Source: Diphasiastrum complanatum (Eukaryota; Streptophyta; Lycopodiopsida; Lycopodiales; Lycopodiaceae). From it: a stretch of 40,563 nt of DNA. The stretch spans positions 1-40,563 of the forward strand of contig MU835260.1 in the NCBI GenBank assembly GCA_029204225.1, written 5' to 3'. Under the pieces are notes generated by a model. The model saw nothing but the letters and a program-made list of their open reading frames with translations. It searched no databases and was not told the DNA's origin. Shown piece by piece: positions 11,110-21,248 of the stretch (position 1 is its first letter; every line of letters starts with the position of its first letter). Made by a program: the position numbers and the translations under genes.

Positions 11110-12691
11110 CTAGTGAATGTCCAGATCCTCTGCAGTAGCTATAGCTAGCAAGTTGCGAATAGATTGATGCTTCTGAAGGTGTCAGTGTAATCTATTCCAT
11201 ATATTTGCTCAAATCTTTTAACCACTAAGTGAGCTTTCCATTTGGATATTGATCCATCTGGCTTAAGCTTTAGCTTGAAGATCCATTTAGAGTCGATAGG
11301 TTTTATACCTGCAAGAGGATTAACAAGACTCTAGGTCTTGTTCTTCATCAAGGAACTGTAATCAACATCCATTGTAGCCTTCTAGTTGTCTACATCTGAC
11401 GATGACAGTGCTTCTACAATAGTGGCAGGTTCATCATGACTGATGAATGCCTGAGGAATGAAACGATCAGGTTGTTGTCTTTGACGTATAGATCTTCAGA
11501 CTGCAGGTGCTTGAGTTGATGTTTCTCTTGGGTGAATGACTAGGATAGCTTCATCTTGAGGTTGAACAATTGTGGGTGAATGGAGATTTTGGGACAAACT
11601 CCTACATTTGAACATTCGTAGGTTGGTGCCTATCGATGGAGAATGGAGTTGTTGTGACAGACTCCTGCATTTTGCTACTTTTGCTTGAGATCATACAACT
11701 TGTCTTCAAGGAAGACAACATCATGGTTGACTGAGATCTGGATCTGTGTGAACATCATAGATACGATATGCCTTGTGTGATGTTGAATAGCCGATAAAGA
11801 GATACTTACAACTTATTGGGTCTAACTTCTTTCTCAAATCAGACGCAATTTAGCATAGTAGAGACATCCGAATATACGTAAATGTTTCAAACTTGGTTTA
11901 TAGCCATAGTAGGCTTCAAAGGGTGTCGACTACCTTCATGTTGGAATAATTTTGTAGATAGTAGGTTGTAGAGATTGCTTCAGCCCAGAAGTTTTGTGGC
12001 AATTGAGCGTTACAGTCGTGGATCGTGCAGCTTCCAACAATGTACGATTCTTTCGCTCAACTATGCCATTTTGTTGTGGAGTGTAGTTGGTTGTGAACTA
12101 GTGGTGCATGCTGCATGATGATAGGTAGTCTGCCATTTCATCTGATAAGTATGCTCCCCCTGAATCAGACCGAATGGTCTTGATTCTCTGACCAGCTTGG
12201 TTCTCAACAAATTGTTTGAACTCCTTGAAGCAATTGAATGCTTTTGACTTGTTCTTTATGAACGTAATTCTGGTGAACCAGGAGTAGTCATCAATGAATG
12301 TGATAAAATATAGAGCTTGACCCAAAGAGGGTACGCTCATGGGACTGCATAAGTCACTATGAATTAGTGACAGAATGGACTTCGCTCTTCTGGCTTGTCC
12401 TCTTGGAGATTTTATTCTAGGTTTTTTCCCTAGTAAACAATTTTCACAGATTGTCTGATTAATTGTAGAAACAACATTGATATTCATATCTTTGATCAAT
12501 TTGTTATGATGCATGTAGAAGATTGAACACATGTTTAAATGATCTAGTTTTTGGTGCCAAACATGAGCATCAGAGTTACTAACAGAAAGTGCATAATTAT
12601 GACTCAGGATATACAAATTTTCTTCTCTGTGTGTAGAGAGGATTTCATTAGAATTCCCATCGAAAATAGTATATCGACTAGCAGTAACCAA
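11110..12691 (-). pseudogene. Copia-A integrase and linker remnant
   Basis: Stretch 12691-12098 carries the zinc-binding entry (WHQKLDHLN, CENCLLGK) and core blocks HSDLCSPM, FIDDYSW and SDSGGAYLS, the last in place of SDRGGEF. The continuation left of 12098 shows NYTPQQNGIVERKNRTL out of frame, then FEAYYGYKPSLKHLRIFGC, then a stop-ridden linker to RT. Catalytic Asp and Glu positions are recognisable, but the frame is broken many times. Confidence 0.8.
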
Positions 12692-12715
12692 AGCTCTATA
12701 GCCTTGATAAGTGAT

Positions 12716-13033
12716 CTAGCTAATAAACAGTAAGTTCTTTGTTAAATTGGGTATGTAAAGTGCACCGTCTAACTGCCTAGTGAGATCATCAGAGAACTGA
12801 AGTCGAACAATGCCTTGGCCTTCGACTTTGTGGGAGCTTGAGTTGCCAAACAAACTGTACTTTGAGTCTGTTGTTGTGAGAGTAGAGAAAAGGTTCTTAC
12901 ATGGCATCATGTGTTGTGAAGCACCTAAATCGAGATACCATTGACATGCATCTCTACTTGAATGTTCTTGTACCATCAGAGCCTTATCGTCCTCTTGGGA
13001 ATTTATGACAAAGTCAGAAGCGTGCTGCTGCAT
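12716..13033 (-). pseudogene. Copia-A aspartic protease remnant
   Basis: WYLDLGASQHMMP stands where Copia proteases have WYLDSGAS: the catalytic D-S/T-G is D-L-G, a change expected to inactivate it. It is followed by VEGQGIVRLQF and LYIPNLTKNLL, typical of the protease/pre-integrase junction. Confidence 0.8.
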
Positions 13034-13045
13034 CTCTTTTCTTGC

Positions 13046-13845
13046 TTTGTTGTGTTTGAGAATGCAACAATCCTTTATGTCGTGATTGAATCTTTTTGTA
13101 ATACCTACAAAAGAGTTTGGTCTTTGGTGGTTGTTGTTGATGACTATGCTGCTACTATGATTGTTGCATTGAATCTGGCTGCTCTGCCTTCGTCTTCTTG
13201 TCCTTGAAGTTCTTCTTCTTTGACTATTGCTTATTAGAGTACAATGCCATTGACTTGGTACATGATTGTGGATAAGCTCTTTCTCCTGACCTCTTCTTGC
13301 AATAGACTCACTGTCAGCTTCTGGAGAGGCAGTGCAAGAGTATTGCTCAAAAGTAATACTAGGTTGTCATAGGAGGATGGAAGATTGGTGAGAAGAGACA
13401 TTGTTGAGTCTTCTTCTAAAATAGGAGAACCTATGGTAGCAAGTTGATTTAGCAACTGTTTGAATTCGTTCAGGTGATCGTTGACTGAGGTGCCTTCACT
13501 CATCTTGAGTGTGAGGACCTTCTTCCTCAAAAAGAGACGAGTCGATACATCTGAAGTCTTGTAGATACTTGTAAAAATATCCCACGCTTCTTTGGAGGTG
13601 GTGTTGTTTGATACATGAGCAATTTGAGTGTCCTCCAAATTTATGGATACAACGGCAAGTGCTTTGCCATCCTTTGCTTTTCATTCTGGAAGCAGTTCTG
13701 GTTTTGCTAGTTTGACAATAGAACCATTGACATATCCCCATAGCTCCCTCTCGATTAAGATCATCCTCATTTTGAACTTCCACATGTGGAAATCATCTCC
13801 ATTGAACTTGTTAATCAAACAAATCTCTAAGGTTGAACCTTCCAT
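13046..13845 (-). pseudogene. Copia-A gag remnant
   Basis: Starts at the ATG at 13845 (MEGSTLEICLINKFNGDD) and continues through a UBN2/Copia-type gag core (FHMWKFKMRMIL, SKEAWDIF, VNDHLNEFKQLLNQL). One in-frame TGA at 13683-13681 replaces what could have been CGA (Arg). The nucleocapsid knuckle near 13085-13045 is degenerate and frameshifted: CRYYKK instead of CxxC, then NHDIKDCC. Confidence 0.8.
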
Positions 13846-13956
13846 TGTAACCGAATATTAGAGGTTGAACAAAAACAGAATATGAAATAGGCCTGAGAAC
13901 TCGAACGTATAAGTTTTTTTGTATGTCCTAGACCCTAGTAATCCAAAAAGACCCAA

Positions 13957-13969
13957 GATCTGATACCAA
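13957..13969 (-). other. Copia-A primer-binding site candidate 2
   Basis: The minus strand reads TTGGTATCAGATC, preceded by ...TCCCCAACA, the same ending as the left LTR-like end of the element. Only one of the two sites can be the primer site of the element in its present form. Confidence 0.5.
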
Positions 13970-14001
13970 CTGATGTTGGGGATGGCTCTAATGAATTATT
14001 A

Positions 14002-14013
14002 GCTCTGATACTA
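14002..14013 (-). other. Copia-A primer-binding site candidate 1
   Basis: The minus strand reads TAGTATCAGAGC, one change from the Copia tRNA-iMet site TGGTATCAGAGC. It lies three bases inside an LTR end reading ...TTTTCCCACA (14017 and rightward). Confidence 0.55.
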
Positions 14014-14300
14014 CTCTGTGGGAAAACTTTGTTAGCAAATTCCAGAGAATCCCCAGATGCCGAGCCAAACCGAAGACACAGAATATCTCTCACCCATGAC
14101 CGAGGAGGTCTCAGAAGGAGGAGAGTAGAAGAAGCTGAGAGCCGAGCATGAGAGCCGAGAAATTACTAGCTAGGATGACAGTGAAATATCTATGTGAGCC
14201 TACATGGTGTATCCCAAAGAAGGAACGACCATGTAGGAGCTAGTCATATTTCCTAGGCCTTGTAAATAGATGTAGACCTCCCTTAAATTAGTTAGAGTGA

Positions 14301-15249
14301 GCCACCTTTTGATGGTGACCTTTAGTGGAAGGGCAAATTCCACATGTAATTTCTAAATTGGTGGAATTGCCACTTGGGCTCCACATGGGCAGCCTTCTTG
14401 GTTATTTAAGGGCTCCCCTCTCTTGTGAGAGAGCTTTGAATGTAATGTCAAGTTCTCTTGAGCAAATAATGAGGATCCTCCACGAGTTCTTGATAATTGC
14501 TAAGCTCCTTGTTCATGGCAATGTCCTTGAGTGAAGTTTCTATGAGCATGCTTGATTTCTTTGTATTGTGGATTAACTAGGATCTTGTTTTCTTGTTTCT
14601 TACTTAGTTGTGGATTAGGATTCATTTCTTGTTTGTGGAATAAGGTAGAAATCAGCATGCAAGTAAACTAAATAGGCTGGTTTGTGGTGTAGATCTTGCA
14701 TACTTTCTTACATTCTAGTTCTTGATTGTTCTTGGGCAATCTAAGCATCAAGAAATGAGTGTTTCTTGATTCTTGGACTGTTATTATGATGTTAAGAATC
14801 TAGTTTCTTGTTTCTTGTTTCTTGTTTGAGTAGTTAATCTTGTTCTTGATTGTTTTCTGATTTAGTAGATAGTGGTAGAACTGCTCCCTGTTCCAGAACG
14901 TTGAACCTCTTGAGCTATAGATGGTTACATGGCTGGCTTATGCATGTAGCTGAGTATCGAAACCGTGTCTCCCATTGATAGGCTAGGAAATACATGTTGA
15001 AATCTGAGTAACACATCCATGTGATAACCGTTCTAACAAGAAGAACCATAAGAACCAGAAGAACTATAAAGAACGATAAAAAAGAAGTAAAAGAACACCA
15101 CAGAACCGTGTTCACAGATAGAGTGAAATCTGTGAACATTTGGCACTGTTCCACAGCTACACAGACGTTAACCTAACCCATATCTCTCTCATCTGTGTTG
15201 TGAAACCATCACCCTGAGATCTCCTACATGTTCATTGCACAGCTCACCA
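14301..15249 (+). promoter_or_regulatory. LTR-like promoter stretch upstream of Gypsy-A
   Basis: No coding region seen. A plus-strand TATTTAAG lies at about 14403, preceded by an imperfect hairpin (GGCAAATTCCAC...GTGGAATTGCC) and followed by CTCTCTTGTGAGAGAG. A (TTTCTTG)n run occupies 14803-14827. The arrangement resembles LTR U3/R/U5 and could belong to Gypsy-A, but no paired copy or LTR edge was found. Confidence 0.3.
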
Positions 15250-15690
15250 CTTCGGTCCTGACCGACGTGCAGCTCATTTCTCAACCGAGATCTCACGATC
15301 CCTACCAAGCCGAGCTCCACGACTCAAGTCTGGACCGGACCGGTACCTACTACCTCTCGACCGAGCCACTACTCCAATATCCTCACATGTCTTGAGTTTC
15401 ACCTCAACCGACGTTCATCGTTCAAATCTCGACCGGAGCCATAAGTCCAGATTTTGACCACTCGACCGAAGGCAACCGTCAAATCTCAATTGGAGCCTTC
15501 AGTCTTGATCTCAACCAACAAGCTCCTTCACATCTCGACCGAAGGCAACATTCAAATCTCAACCGACGCCTTCCGTCTTGATCTCAACCAACGGTCAGTA
15601 TCAAATCTCAACTGGAGGCCACAATCAAGTCTCAACCGACGCATTTGCTTAAGTCTCAACCGACGCATTTGCTCAAGTCTCATCTATAAA
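15250..15690 (+). repeat. Degenerate ~22-bp minisatellite
   Basis: The phrase TCTCAACCGACG and variants (ctcgaccgaagg, ctcaaccaacgg, ctcaactggagg) recur about every 20-25 bp. The last two full units, TCTCAACCGACGCATTTGCT, at about 15635-15679 are nearly identical. The array stays open in one plus frame and runs directly into the Gypsy-A protease frame. Confidence 0.75.
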
Positions 15691-16980
15691 GACTATCCCG
15701 CAGTATCTGCTATCCTAGATAGCGGATCCAGCGTTAATATCATGGCTTTGTCATTAGCAAAGTCATGGGGCTTCCATACCCTCGATCAACCACTTTCATG
15801 GCAAACCCCCAGACTACCAAGTGCTGAAAAAGCAACTGCACCAGTCAATGATGATCTCCCTGATGCATGCCTTTTTCAGATCGATGCTACACCCTTATGG
15901 GCTGAGGAGATCACCCAATTCCTCACCACAGGCAGACTCAAAGAAGGCTTGAGTACGGCGACAAAAAGAAATTTTTTGCTAAAAGCAACGCCCTTTCAGT
16001 TAATTGCGGGACAACTTTACAAAAGGGGCGTTGACGGAATCATTCGTCGATGTGCTTATGAATCCGAGATATGACCTATCATATCTTAGGCTCATGAGGG
16101 CATTGGAGGTGGCCACTTTTCTGCTGAAGCCACAGCGAAGATTGTCCTTTGAGCAGGACTGTGGTGGCCATCTTTGTTTAAGGACACGTTTGTTGTCATT
16201 AAAGCGTGTGATGTCTGTCAATGAGCCAAGAAAAACACCAAAGCAGATTTCACGCCATTGACTCCCATTATAGAAGGCGAAGCCTTCCATAAGTGGGAAA
16301 TTGACTTTGTTGGACCAATCAGTCCAGCAACAAAACATACTCAAGCTCGTTACATCCTCATAGACACAGGTTATGCCACTAAGTGGGTGGAGGCTCGAGC
16401 AACGAAGGACACCAACGCAAAAAATAGTCACGTATTTTCTTTACGAAAATATTATTACACGTTTTGGCTGTCCCATTGAGTTAGTTAGTGATCGCGGCAC
16501 GCATTTTTTAAATGTTGTCATTGATAACCTCCTACGCCATTACCTTGTTGTTCATAGAAAAAGTACATCGTACTCCCTAGATGTAATGGCCAGGCTGAAT
16601 CAACTAACAAGATGATATGTAAAATTTTGACCAAGATAGTTGAAACTAGTCATTCTGATTGGGAAACAAAACTTTTCTCAGCTGTTTGGGCTTACCGCAC
16701 CACCCCGAAGAAAGCCACTGGGTGGGTTACCCATTTCCACATAGTATATGGTCAAGAGGCAGTAATGCCAGTAGAATTCTTAGTCCCATCATTACAAGTC
16801 ATGGAAGCTTTTTCAACAGATCTCTGTGAAAAAGCTGCAATCAAACAACAACTCAAAACCAGGCTATTTACGTTAACCCAGTTATGCGAGACAAGACTTA
16901 TATCTTACCACGCACAACTGGTTAATAAACGACACCAAAAGGCCTGGCACGACCGTCACCTCCAAAATAAAGGTCTACAT
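15690..16980 (+). pseudogene. Gypsy-A: Ty3/Gypsy protease-integrase remnant lacking RT/RNase H
   Basis: AILDSGSSVNIMALSLAKSWG (with LDSGSS at 15715-15732) is a Gypsy aspartic-protease core with an intact DSG. By about 15830 the sequence has jumped to the post-RNase H linker and integrase, so RT and RNase H are deleted. Integrase pieces include the HHCC zone (ACDVCQ near 16210), WEIDFVGPI at about 16300, VSDRGTHF near 16490, and GQAESTNK near 16600 in a shifted frame. The D, D and E positions all survive. Lack of a chromodomain and similarity to Gypsy-B suggest a Tat/Athila-type lineage. The frame is interrupted by Copia-B. Confidence 0.8.
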
Positions 16981-17594
16981 TGTTGAATTCACACGTGTGG
17001 GACGCCCTACACATGTACTTTTGATCTCCTAAGCCCAATAATACTGTAAAGATCAGACTAGCATTGATTGACAATAGGAAAGCTGATCATACAAGAAATA
17101 TTATTGTGTTACAAGCAAGATCTGTCAACAAAACATGAAACTAAGCACAATAAATGTCTCAACTCGGCTAGAGAGAGAATATGAAAGTACAAAACTCGAG
17201 TAGAGAGAGAGGGCACAAAGAGCTTAGTCTCCAAATTTGCATTACACACAAATTTCATCATCTTCTCAATGAGAGTACATCACATATATACAGATCCATG
17301 GACTCTCCTCCTACTTTGAGTTGAATTGGAGTTATGAATCCACCTCTCAAGCTATCTAGACTTATTCAAGCCACCTCACTATGTCTAATTGTGCCACCTA
17401 GTCTTTTCATGCATTAAATGTGGCATGCAAAGTACAAATGGCAATTCCTATGGTAGCTCGAGTTTCTACTTCTAGCTACCTTGAATATTTTATTCTAAGA
17501 TGGGTCTTTACTAAGCCAAAAGAGCTTAATTCATCTTTGGCATTTTTAGGACCCCTACTTACAACATTAGATAGATTTTTCCAAAATTTTGACA
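16981..17594 (-). repeat. Copia-B 3' LTR
   Basis: 614 bp, paired with 20631-21243. As read on the minus strand it is TGTCAAAATTTTGG...GAATTCAACA. It lies next to the polypurine tract and the 5'-TACAT target duplication. Confidence 0.95.
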
Positions 17595-17606
17595 CTCCTC
17601 CTAAAA
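17595..17606 (-). other. Copia-B polypurine tract
   Basis: The minus strand reads TTTTAGGAGGAG directly before the 3' LTR, which is the position and composition expected of the plus-strand primer. Confidence 0.8.
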
Positions 17607-17612
17607 ATGTAT

Positions 17613-20580
17613 CTAATGTGGATCAAGCATCGATCTTGAGATAAGACCAAGATTAGATCTATGCTTTGAGAAGGCACTTTTGCAAAGTGGCTTTGTGAGA
17701 AGATCAACAATACATGAAGATGTGTCGACATGTTCCAAGTTGATTTCACCTCCAATGAGCTTTTCCCTTACAAAATGGTGTGCCACTTCTATATGCTTGA
17801 TTCTTGCATGAAAAATAGGATTGTTTGCAAGAGCTTGGGCCGATATGTTGTCACATTTGATCAAGGGAAGATCATCCTCTTTGATGCACTTTAGCTCCAT
17901 GATTAACCTCTTGATCCAAAGCACCTCTTTAGTTGTTGTAGTGAGTGCTTCGTACTCGGCCTCACAAGAAGATAGAGATATGGTATCTTGCTTCTTTGAA
18001 AGCCAAGACACAAGATTGCCTCCAAGAAAGATAGTATATGCATTAATGGACTTTCGATCCATTTTATCACTTGCAAAATTGGAATTCGAATAGCCAACAA
18101 TGGTTAGATCTTCATTTTTGTACAATAAACCATATTCTTGAGTAGAAGATACATATCTTAGAACTCTCTTGGCCATCTTCCAATGTTGGATCTTAGGATC
18201 TTGACTCAATTTGTGCACACAATAGCTCAAATCAGGTCTAGTGATAGTAAGCCAAATTAAAGAGCCTACAAGACTCCTATAAAGTGTGATGTCCTCGAAG
18301 GATCTTTCATCACCTTTAATAGGACCTTTTACATGTTGCTCCATGGGAGTATCTATGCCTTTACAATTTTGCATATTGAATTTTCTCAACATAGAAAAGA
18401 CATATCTAGATTGACAAATAAAAGCATACTCTTCATGAAAATCAATCTCAAGGCCTAAAATGTAATGGATCTCTCCTAGATCTTCATTTTAAATTCTCTT
18501 CCTAATGCATCTTTAGTTTCTTGAACTAGCATCAAACAACTTCCACTAAGAATAATGTCATCTACATAGATTAGAAGAATGACAATATTACTACCATCAA
18601 ACTTTAAGTACATAGAAGGATCATAGTCACTAAGCACAAATCCTAATGAAAGTAGAGGAGTTGTTGAGTCTTGAATACCATGATCTAGGTGCTTGCTTCA
18701 AGCCATAAAGACTTCTAAATAGCAAACACACCTTAGATTTATCCTTGATAAATCCTTGAGGTTGTTCCATGAATATCTCCTCCTCAAGATAGCCATTCAA
18801 AAAAGCGTTGGAGACATCAAGTTGATACAATTTCCACTTAAAAAACAAGGCAAGAGAGATTATGATTCTTATTGTCACCATCTTTGCTATAGGAGCAAAG
18901 GTTTTTTCATAGTCAAGGCCATATATTTGTGCAAAGCCTTTAGCACATAATCTTGCCTTCTACTTGTTGATGGAGCCATCATGATTGTACTTGATCTTGA
19001 ACACCCACTTGCATCCAATGATATGCATGTTAGGTGGTGGATCTACTAGCTTCCATGTGTGGTTGGTGATCAAGGCATCATATTCAATCTTCATGGCCTC
19101 ATACCACTCCTTGGTATTGAGGGCTTCTTGGACATCTTTGGGCTCCTCATAAGAAATAAAATAAGCATAAGTGGAATCAAGATCCACTTGTTTTCCTTTG
19201 TCATCATAAGTAAGCCTCTTAGGCTTGGATCTCTCCCTCATGGATCTTCTAGGAGTGAAAATCCGAGGACTTCCATCTTCAAATCTTGACTCGTCCATAT
19301 GTTGATTGTCCTCAATAACAAAAGGTGATAGATTTTGACGTTGCTTGATCTTGGCCCCTTCAAGATTGTACTTTTCTTCTTCATGAAAAACTACATCTCT
19401 ACTTTCAATTACTTTAGAAGTAGAGAGCATGTAGATTCGATAGGCTTTCTTGTTGGATGAATATCCAACCATTACTCCTTTGCTTGCACAAGGATCATCC
19501 TTCTTTCTCGTTTCCAAGGGAATATGGACAAAGCTTATGTATCCAAATACTCTAAGGTGGTCAACCTTAGGTTTCTTCAAATAGAGTGCTTCATATGGTG
19601 ACTTTCCTTCAAGTGCAACATGAGGGGGTCGATTGCAAAGATAGTTTGAACAATTGATGGCCTCACCCCAAAAGTCTTTTGGCAAGGATGTCTCAATTCT
19701 AATGGTTTTGGCACATTCACACAAGGTTCTATTCTTTCTTTCAGCCACCCCATTTTGAGATGGTGTATATGCACAAGAAAACTCCCTTTTAATGCCTTCA
19801 AGCTCACAATAATCATGAAATTTATTGGAAGTGTACTCACCACCTCCATCACTTCTAAGAATCTTGATTTTTTATGAAAATTGCTTTTCAACTAGAGCTT
19901 TGAACTTTAGAAAATAGTCAAACACCATAGACTTTGAAGCTAGAAGATATAACCAAGTAAATCTAGTGAAATCATCAATGAAAGTTACAAAGCAAGTAGC
20001 ACCACCCTTGCTCTTTGAAGATGAGAAGTGCACATCCGAGTGTATGAGCTCCAATGGATGTGTAGTCTTGATAGATGACTTTGAAAAAGGCTTCTTATGA
20101 GACTTAGATATGGCACAAGCCTCACATGGTTTGAAATTCTTGGAGATAAGATTAGGCAAGCCAATAGCTTTGGCTTTCTTGACCATGGACACCATAGAAC
20201 TATAGTTAGGATGTCCCAACCTTCTATGCCATAGTTCCTCCAAAGAAATATGAGAAGCAAAAGCACCATCACAAGAGTTAGCATACTCTTTGGGATTAAG
20301 CTTGTAGATTCCACCATATCTAGACCCAAATGCAAGGATCTCATCATGCTTCTTGATTGTACATGTATCAACATTAAAATTCACATCTAGTCCACTATCA
20401 AACAATTGCCCAACACTAATAAAATTTTTTGTTAACTTAGGAACAAAAAGTACTTTAGACAGAGAAAGAACTTTTGATGAAGAAAGCTTTAGGGGAATAG
20501 TCCCTATGCCTTCAATAGTACACTCATGATCATTTGTTGTGTAGATGGACTTTCCTAGCTTGAAATTTGATCAAATTTGC
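17613..20580 (-). pseudogene. Copia-B pol: integrase, RT and RNase H
   Basis: Begins mid-protease (IEGIGTIPLKLSSSKVLS, about 20515), then the pre-integrase/integrase (WHRRLGHPNYSSM, CEACAISKSHKKPF, HSDVHFSS, FVTFIDDFTRFTW). A TAA near 19875 interrupts it. Integrase continues as SQNGVAERKNRTL (about 19750) and FGYISFVHIP. RT begins GCKWVFKIKYNHDG (about 19000); a TAG follows at 18960-18958. Then [27 protein letters not shown], a frameshift at about 18680, and an intact YVDD at 18568-18557. RNase H (18392-17613) has GYSNSNFASD, with Asp-to-Asn changes in the catalytic block, and ends KPLCKSAFSKHRSNLGL. Confidence 0.9.
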
Positions 20581-20617
20581 AAACTTTCTGATTAGATTTG
20601 CTTGTAAATCTTAGGTA

Positions 20618-20630
20618 GGCTCTGATACCA
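20618..20630 (-). other. Copia-B primer-binding site
   Basis: The minus strand reads TGGTATCAGAGCC immediately after the 5' LTR end, an exact match to the Copia initiator-tRNA-Met primer site. Confidence 0.95.
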
Positions 20631-21243
20631 TGTTGAATTCACACGTGTGGGATGCCCTACACATGTGCTTTTGATCTCCTAAGCCCAATAATACCATAAA
20701 GATCAGACTAGCATTGATTGACAATAGAAAAGCTGATCATACAAGAAATATTATTGTGTTACAAGCAAGATCTGTCAACAAAACATGAAACTAAGCACAA
20801 TAAATGCCTCAACTCGGCTAGAGAGAGAATATGAAAGTACAAAACTCGAGTAGAGAGAGAAGGCACAAAGAGCTTAGTCTCCAAATTTGCATTACACACA
20901 AATTTCATCATCTTCTCAATGAGAGTACATCACATATATATAGATCCATGCACTCTCCTCCTACTTTGAGTTGAATTGGAGTTATGAATCCACCTCTCAA
21001 GCTATCTGGACTTATTCAAGCCACCTCACTATGTCTAATTGTGCCACCTAGTCTTTTCATGCACTAAACGTGGCATGCAAGTACAAATGGCAATTCCTAT
21101 GGTAGCTCGAGTTTCTACTTCTACCTACCTTGAATATTTTATTCTAAGATGGGTCTTTACTAAGCCAAAAGAGCTTAATTCATCTTTGGCATTTTTAGGA
21201 CCCCTACTTACAACATTGGATAGATTTTTTCAATATTTTGACA
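20631..21243 (-). repeat. Copia-B 5' LTR
   Basis: 613 bp and about 97% identical to 16981-17594. It adjoins the primer site on its left and the TACAT duplication on its right. A TATA run (cacatatatatagatcc, about 20931-20947) sits mid-LTR. Confidence 0.95.
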
Positions 21244-21248
21244 TACAT

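Larger units (their letters stand above)
9577..14300 (-). mobile_element. Copia-A: degenerate Ty1/Copia retrotransposon
   Basis: Minus-strand order from right to left: LTR-like leader, primer sites, gag, protease, integrase, RT, RNase H, LTR-like end. The two ends share the ACTCTG[T]TGGG...AAATTCCAGAGAAT edge (from 9573 and 14013) but diverge beyond ~35 bp. The left LTR may therefore be from another copy, or the ends may be rearranged. The outer right border is not resolved; 14300 is an estimate from a possible minus-strand TATTTACA at about 14263. The coding parts carry stops and frameshifts. Confidence 0.75.
16981..21243 (-). mobile_element. Copia-B: gag-less Ty1/Copia element with complete termini
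   Basis: Two LTRs (16981-17594 and 20631-21243) start TGTTGAATTC and end TTTTGACA on the plus strand. They are flanked by perfect 5-bp duplications, TACAT, at 16976-16980 and 21244-21248. Minus-strand orientation is shown by an exact TGGTATCAGAGCC primer site beside the right LTR and a polypurine tract beside the left. Gag and the protease active site are absent. By eye the LTRs differ at about 16 substitutions plus one 1-bp gap, roughly 97.4% identity. The element sits inside a Gypsy frame. Confidence 0.95.
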
